DNA of 64,000 bases, taken from positions 372,001-436,000 of the forward strand of contig NZ_SLWR01000001.1 of the NCBI RefSeq assembly GCF_004345665.1. The letters run 5' to 3'. Position 1 is the stretch's first letter, and every line of letters starts with the position of its first letter. The stretch is from Kribbella antiqua. Lineage in GTDB: Bacteria > Actinomycetota > Actinomycetes > Propionibacteriales > Kribbellaceae. A program made the translations under genes and the position numbers. Below the pieces are notes generated by a model that saw nothing but the letters and a program-made list of their open reading frames with translations, did no database searches and was not told where the DNA came from. Below, one piece after another: positions 61,593 through 64,000 of this stretch.

Positions 61593-62872
61593 CCGAACAG
61601 CCGGGTCAGTTCGGTGTTGACGGTCTTCTCGGCCTTGCTGATCTCGGCAGCGGGGTCGGCCCCCTTCCGGATGATGTTGGTGAGCATGTCGCCGAACGCC
61701 GTACCCATCTTCGGCGTCCAGGCCGGGTTGTCGGTATGGCCGTAGTCCTGGTTGAGCTTGACCGTCTCGGCCGCGACCCCGCTCTGCAGCTTGGACGCCT
61801 TGGCGGCCAGGCTCTTCCGCGGCGGGATGTGGAAGCCGTAGCTGAGCGACCAGTCCTCCTGGAAGTCCGCCTTGTCGATCCACAGCCACTTGACGTACTT
61901 CTTCGCGGCCTCGATGTTCGGGCTCTTGGCGGAGACGAACTGGGTCCAGCCGCCGGAGTACACCGCCGGTTTGCCCTCCGCGTCCAGCTTCGGGAACGGG
62001 ATCACGCCGATGTCGTCGCCGAGCACCTTCTGCATGCCCGGCACCGCCCACATGCCGATCCACTGCATCGCGACCAGGCCCTGGGTGATCGCACCCGGAT
62101 CCCACCAGTCCGTCGGCGCGCCGAGCAGCACGCTCTTGCTCGCGTACAGCTCGTGCAGCTTCGAGAACGCCTGTGCCGCACGAGCCCCGGTGAACCCAGG
62201 CTTATGGTCGTCGGTCAGGTAGGAGCCACCGGACGACCACAGCGCCGGACCGCCCATCGCGAGGCCGCCGTCGTTGCCGACGAAGATGCCCTTCACCTTG
62301 TTCGTGGTGAGTTCCTTCGCCGCCGCGATCAGGTCGTCGACGGTCTCCGGCGGCTTGATTCCGGCCTGGTCCAGCAGGCTCTTCTTGTAGTAGATGACCT
62401 GCGGGTCGACGATCATCCGGACGCCGTAGATCTTGCCGTCGATGGTGTTGGTGGCCAGGTCGCCCGGCTGGAAGTCGTCCTTGACGTCGGCCATGATGTC
62501 GTCGAGCGGGACCACCTGGCCGCTCTTCACCATGCCGATGTTGAGCTGGCTCTCGAAGACGTCCGGTCCCTTGTTGGACAGCAGGCCGGACGAGAGCTTG
62601 CTGCCGTAGTCACCCGGCGTCCACTGCACGGTGACGTTCGCGTCGGTGTAGGCCTTGGCGTATCTGAGCGCCGCTTCCTTGGTCCCGGCTTCGCCGTACT
62701 GGTGGTACCACTGCGCGAGGTTCACCTTCGCGCCGCTGCCGCCGCCACCGCTCGACGGTCGGCCGGTATTGCCGCCACAGGCGGCGGTGAGTGCGGCGAG
62801 CGCCGCCAGGCCACCCGTCCGCTTGAGCAGATCACGTCGGGTCAGGCCGGCGTTCGGAACATGTGCAGGCAT
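61589..62872 (-). CDS. Sugar ABC transporter substrate-binding lipoprotein
   Basis: A 427-residue binding protein. The N-terminus LTRRDLLKRTGGLAALAALT followed by AACGG is a twin-arginine type lipoprotein signal with the lipobox Cys. A Gly/Ser linker precedes the family 1 solute-binding fold (VNLAQWYHQYGEAGTKEAAL). SD GGAAGGTGG lies before ATG 62872. Substrate is probably an oligosaccharide or glycerol-phosphate-type compound; not decided. Confidence 0.9.
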   Translation of the reverse strand: MPAHVPNAGLTRRDLLKRTGGLAALAALTAACGGNTGRPSSGGGGSGAKVNLAQWYHQYGEAGTKEAALRYAKAYTDANVTVQWTPGDYGSKLSSGLLSNKGPDVFESQLNIGMVKSGQVVPLDDIMADVKDDFQPGDLATNTIDGKIYGVRMIVDPQVIYYKKSLLDQAGIKPPETVDDLIAAAKELTTNKVKGIFVGNDGGLAMGGPALWSSGGSYLTDDHKPGFTGARAAQAFSKLHELYASKSVLLGAPTDWWDPGAITQGLVAMQWIGMWAVPGMQKVLGDDIGVIPFPKLDAEGKPAVYSGGWTQFVSAKSPNIEAAKKYVKWLWIDKADFQEDWSLSYGFHIPPRKSLAAKASKLQSGVAAETVKLNQDYGHTDNPAWTPKMGTAFGDMLTNIIRKGADPAAEISKAEKTVNTELTRLFG

Positions 62873-62935
62873 GGCAACCACCTTCCCGAGGAACCATCTC
62901 CTCCAGGTCAATCGTTGGAGAAGTGCCTAGCACAA

Positions 62936-62994
62936 TCGCTCAAAAGCGAGCGGCGCGCAAGAGTGAACGCGTCGTTATCTGTTGGATTTTGAGA
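62936..62994 (-). promoter_or_regulatory. Possible operator of the sugar ABC operon
   Basis: TCGCT/AGCGA (62936-62949) form a small inverted repeat, and CTCAAAA near 62939 and TTTTGAG near 62988 are inverted copies about 50 bases apart, all upstream of the binding-protein start. Weak evidence; no regulator gene is adjacent. Confidence 0.25.
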
Positions 62995-63022
62995 AGGCTG
63001 CTCGGGTACTGCGCGCTGCCCC

Positions 63023-64000
63023 TCAGCCGAAGGTTTCGCCGACCTCCGCCTTCCGGACCAGCAGGGCCGGCGGCTCGAAGCGGTGCCCGTACGACGCCGC
63101 CAGTTCCCGCGCCCGTACGACGAACTCCGGTAACCCATAGGCATTGACGTACTGCAGAGCGCCACCATGCAGTGGCGGGAAGCCGATGCCGAACATGGAG
63201 CCGATGTTGGCGTCGGCGACGGAGCGTAGTACTCCTTCCTCCACGCACTTGATCGTCTCGAGCGACATCGCGAACGTCATCCGCTCCCTCACGTCGGCGA
63301 CCGGGATCTCGGTCCGCGGGCCGAACTCCTTCCACAGGCCCGGCCAGAGATACTTCGCACCGACCTCCGGGTACTCGTAGAAACCCGCGCCGGCGGCCTT
63401 GCCCCGCCGGTCGAACTCGTTGACGAGCCGGTCGGTCACGGCCATCCCGGGGTGGTCGTCGAACGCGCCCGCGTTGTCGCCGGCGGCGCGAGCCGCGTCG
63501 CGGATCTTCTGCGGCAGCGTCAGGGTGACCTCGTCGAGCATCGCCAGCGGTGGCGCCGGGAAGCCCGCGGCAGTCGCGGCCCGCTCGATCGTCACCGGGT
63601 CGATGCCCTCGGCAACCATCGCGGCACCCTCCATCACCAGGGTGCCGAACACGCGGGAGGTGAAGAACCCACGGCTGTCGTTGACCACGATCGGGGTCTT
63701 CCGGATCTGCCGGACGATGTCGTACGCCTTGGCGATGGTGCGATCCGAAGTCTTCTCCCCCACGATCAGCTCGACCAGCTGCATCCGGTCCACCGGCGAG
63801 AAGAAGTGCATGCCGAGGAAGTCGTCGGGCCGGTCGATGCCGTCGGCAAGCGACGTGATGGGCAGCGTCGAGGTGTTCGAGCACAGCAACGCGTCCGGCT
63901 CGACCACGCCGGCGACCTCGGCGAAGACCTTCTGCTTGAGCTCCTCGCTCTCGAACACCGCCTCGATGACGAGGTCACAGCCGGCCAGGTCGTTCGGGTC
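63023..64000 (-). CDS. 3-hydroxyacyl-CoA dehydrogenase part of a fatty-acid oxidation protein (5' end missing)
   Basis: The frame is open to the window edge, so only the C-terminal 325 residues are seen. LLCSNTSTLPITSLADGIDR, FLGMHFFSPVDRMQLVELIV and VVNDSRGFFTSRVFGTLVME are the NAD-binding and catalytic (Ser, His, Asn) blocks of 3-hydroxyacyl-CoA dehydrogenase; the later GMAVTDRLVNEFDRRGKAAG and ANIGSMFGIGFPPLHGGALQ match the second dehydrogenase repeat of FadB/FadJ multifunctional proteins. Whether a hydratase domain is fused lies outside the window. Confidence 0.9.
   Translation of the reverse strand, partial: DPNDLAGCDLVIEAVFESEELKQKVFAEVAGVVEPDALLCSNTSTLPITSLADGIDRPDDFLGMHFFSPVDRMQLVELIVGEKTSDRTIAKAYDIVRQIRKTPIVVNDSRGFFTSRVFGTLVMEGAAMVAEGIDPVTIERAATAAGFPAPPLAMLDEVTLTLPQKIRDAARAAGDNAGAFDDHPGMAVTDRLVNEFDRRGKAAGAGFYEYPEVGAKYLWPGLWKEFGPRTEIPVADVRERMTFAMSLETIKCVEEGVLRSVADANIGSMFGIGFPPLHGGALQYVNAYGLPEFVVRARELAASYGHRFEPPALLVRKAEVGETFG

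Overview
The window is high-GC actinobacterial chromosome. The evidence is GC-rich third codon positions, ECF41 sigma factors, a phosphatidylinositol-mannoside gene cluster, a 13E12-type DUF222/HNH gene, a CGNR zinc-finger regulator and a ZTP riboswitch upstream of glyA. Gene content and codon style suggest a Propionibacteriales/Nocardioidaceae (Kribbella-like) organism; that placement is inference. Most genes are intact housekeeping or metabolic genes; accessory signals are clustered in 13-15 kb, 22.9-31.3 kb and 52.7-59 kb.

Layout. 0-4 kb: end of a HIT protein, an MFS transporter, an ECF sigma factor with a zinc-finger anti-sigma partner, a PfkB-type kinase and surE. 4-10.4 kb (minus strand): thrS, a HIT hydrolase, pgsA, patA and pimA, the conserved actinobacterial block for phosphatidylinositol mannosides, here interrupted by an opposed lipoprotein gene. 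10.6-13 kb: an ABC exporter operon with a DedA gene between ATPase and permease. 13.1-14.8 kb: an ECF41 sigma factor divergent from a frame-disrupted azoreductase. 15-23 kb: a ParA-like ATPase, a NarL-type two-component pair, a GntR/LacI-type regulator divergent from an SDR, and a GT39 membrane glycosyltransferase.

22.9-31.3 kb: two almost identical copies of a tRNA-Gly/Cys/Val cluster lie in opposite orientation around a 6.6-kb segment. That segment holds an aminodeoxychorismate-lyase-like gene, a CGNR regulator, a further tRNA-Val, a methyltransferase, an unusual P-loop kinase and a second ECF41 locus. Each tRNA-Val is followed by a terminator-like hairpin and a degenerate GC-rich repeat array of about 30 bp period.

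31-45.6 kb: a GNAT enzyme, an EamA exporter and rsgA (each of the last two preceded by a possible short leader peptide), an SDR, a YihY-type protein, an AidB-like dehydrogenase, a ZTP riboswitch with glyA, a MarR-like regulator with a perfect palindromic operator, a very large cyclase/ATPase/TPR regulator, and an ArsR-MFS pair. 45.7-51.5 kb: a tightly overlapping assimilatory sulfate reduction operon (sulfite reductase, small zinc-ribbon protein, cysH, cysD, cysN, sirohydrochlorin chelatase). CysH has the iron-sulfur cysteines of APS reductases and no APS kinase gene is present, so sulfate probably goes through APS directly to sulfite.

51.5-64 kb: a SolA-like oxidase, a ribbon-helix-helix protein overlapping a gene that fuses a Fic/Doc-like region to a ClpC-type N domain (the strongest candidate for an undescribed system), an alpha/beta hydrolase, an internally deleted ISL3 element with an 8-bp target duplication, a DUF222/HNH protein, gene remnants, a RibD-like reductase, a sugar ABC importer and the 3-prime part of a fatty-acid-oxidation dehydrogenase running off the edge. 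All family assignments come from reading motifs; no database search was run.
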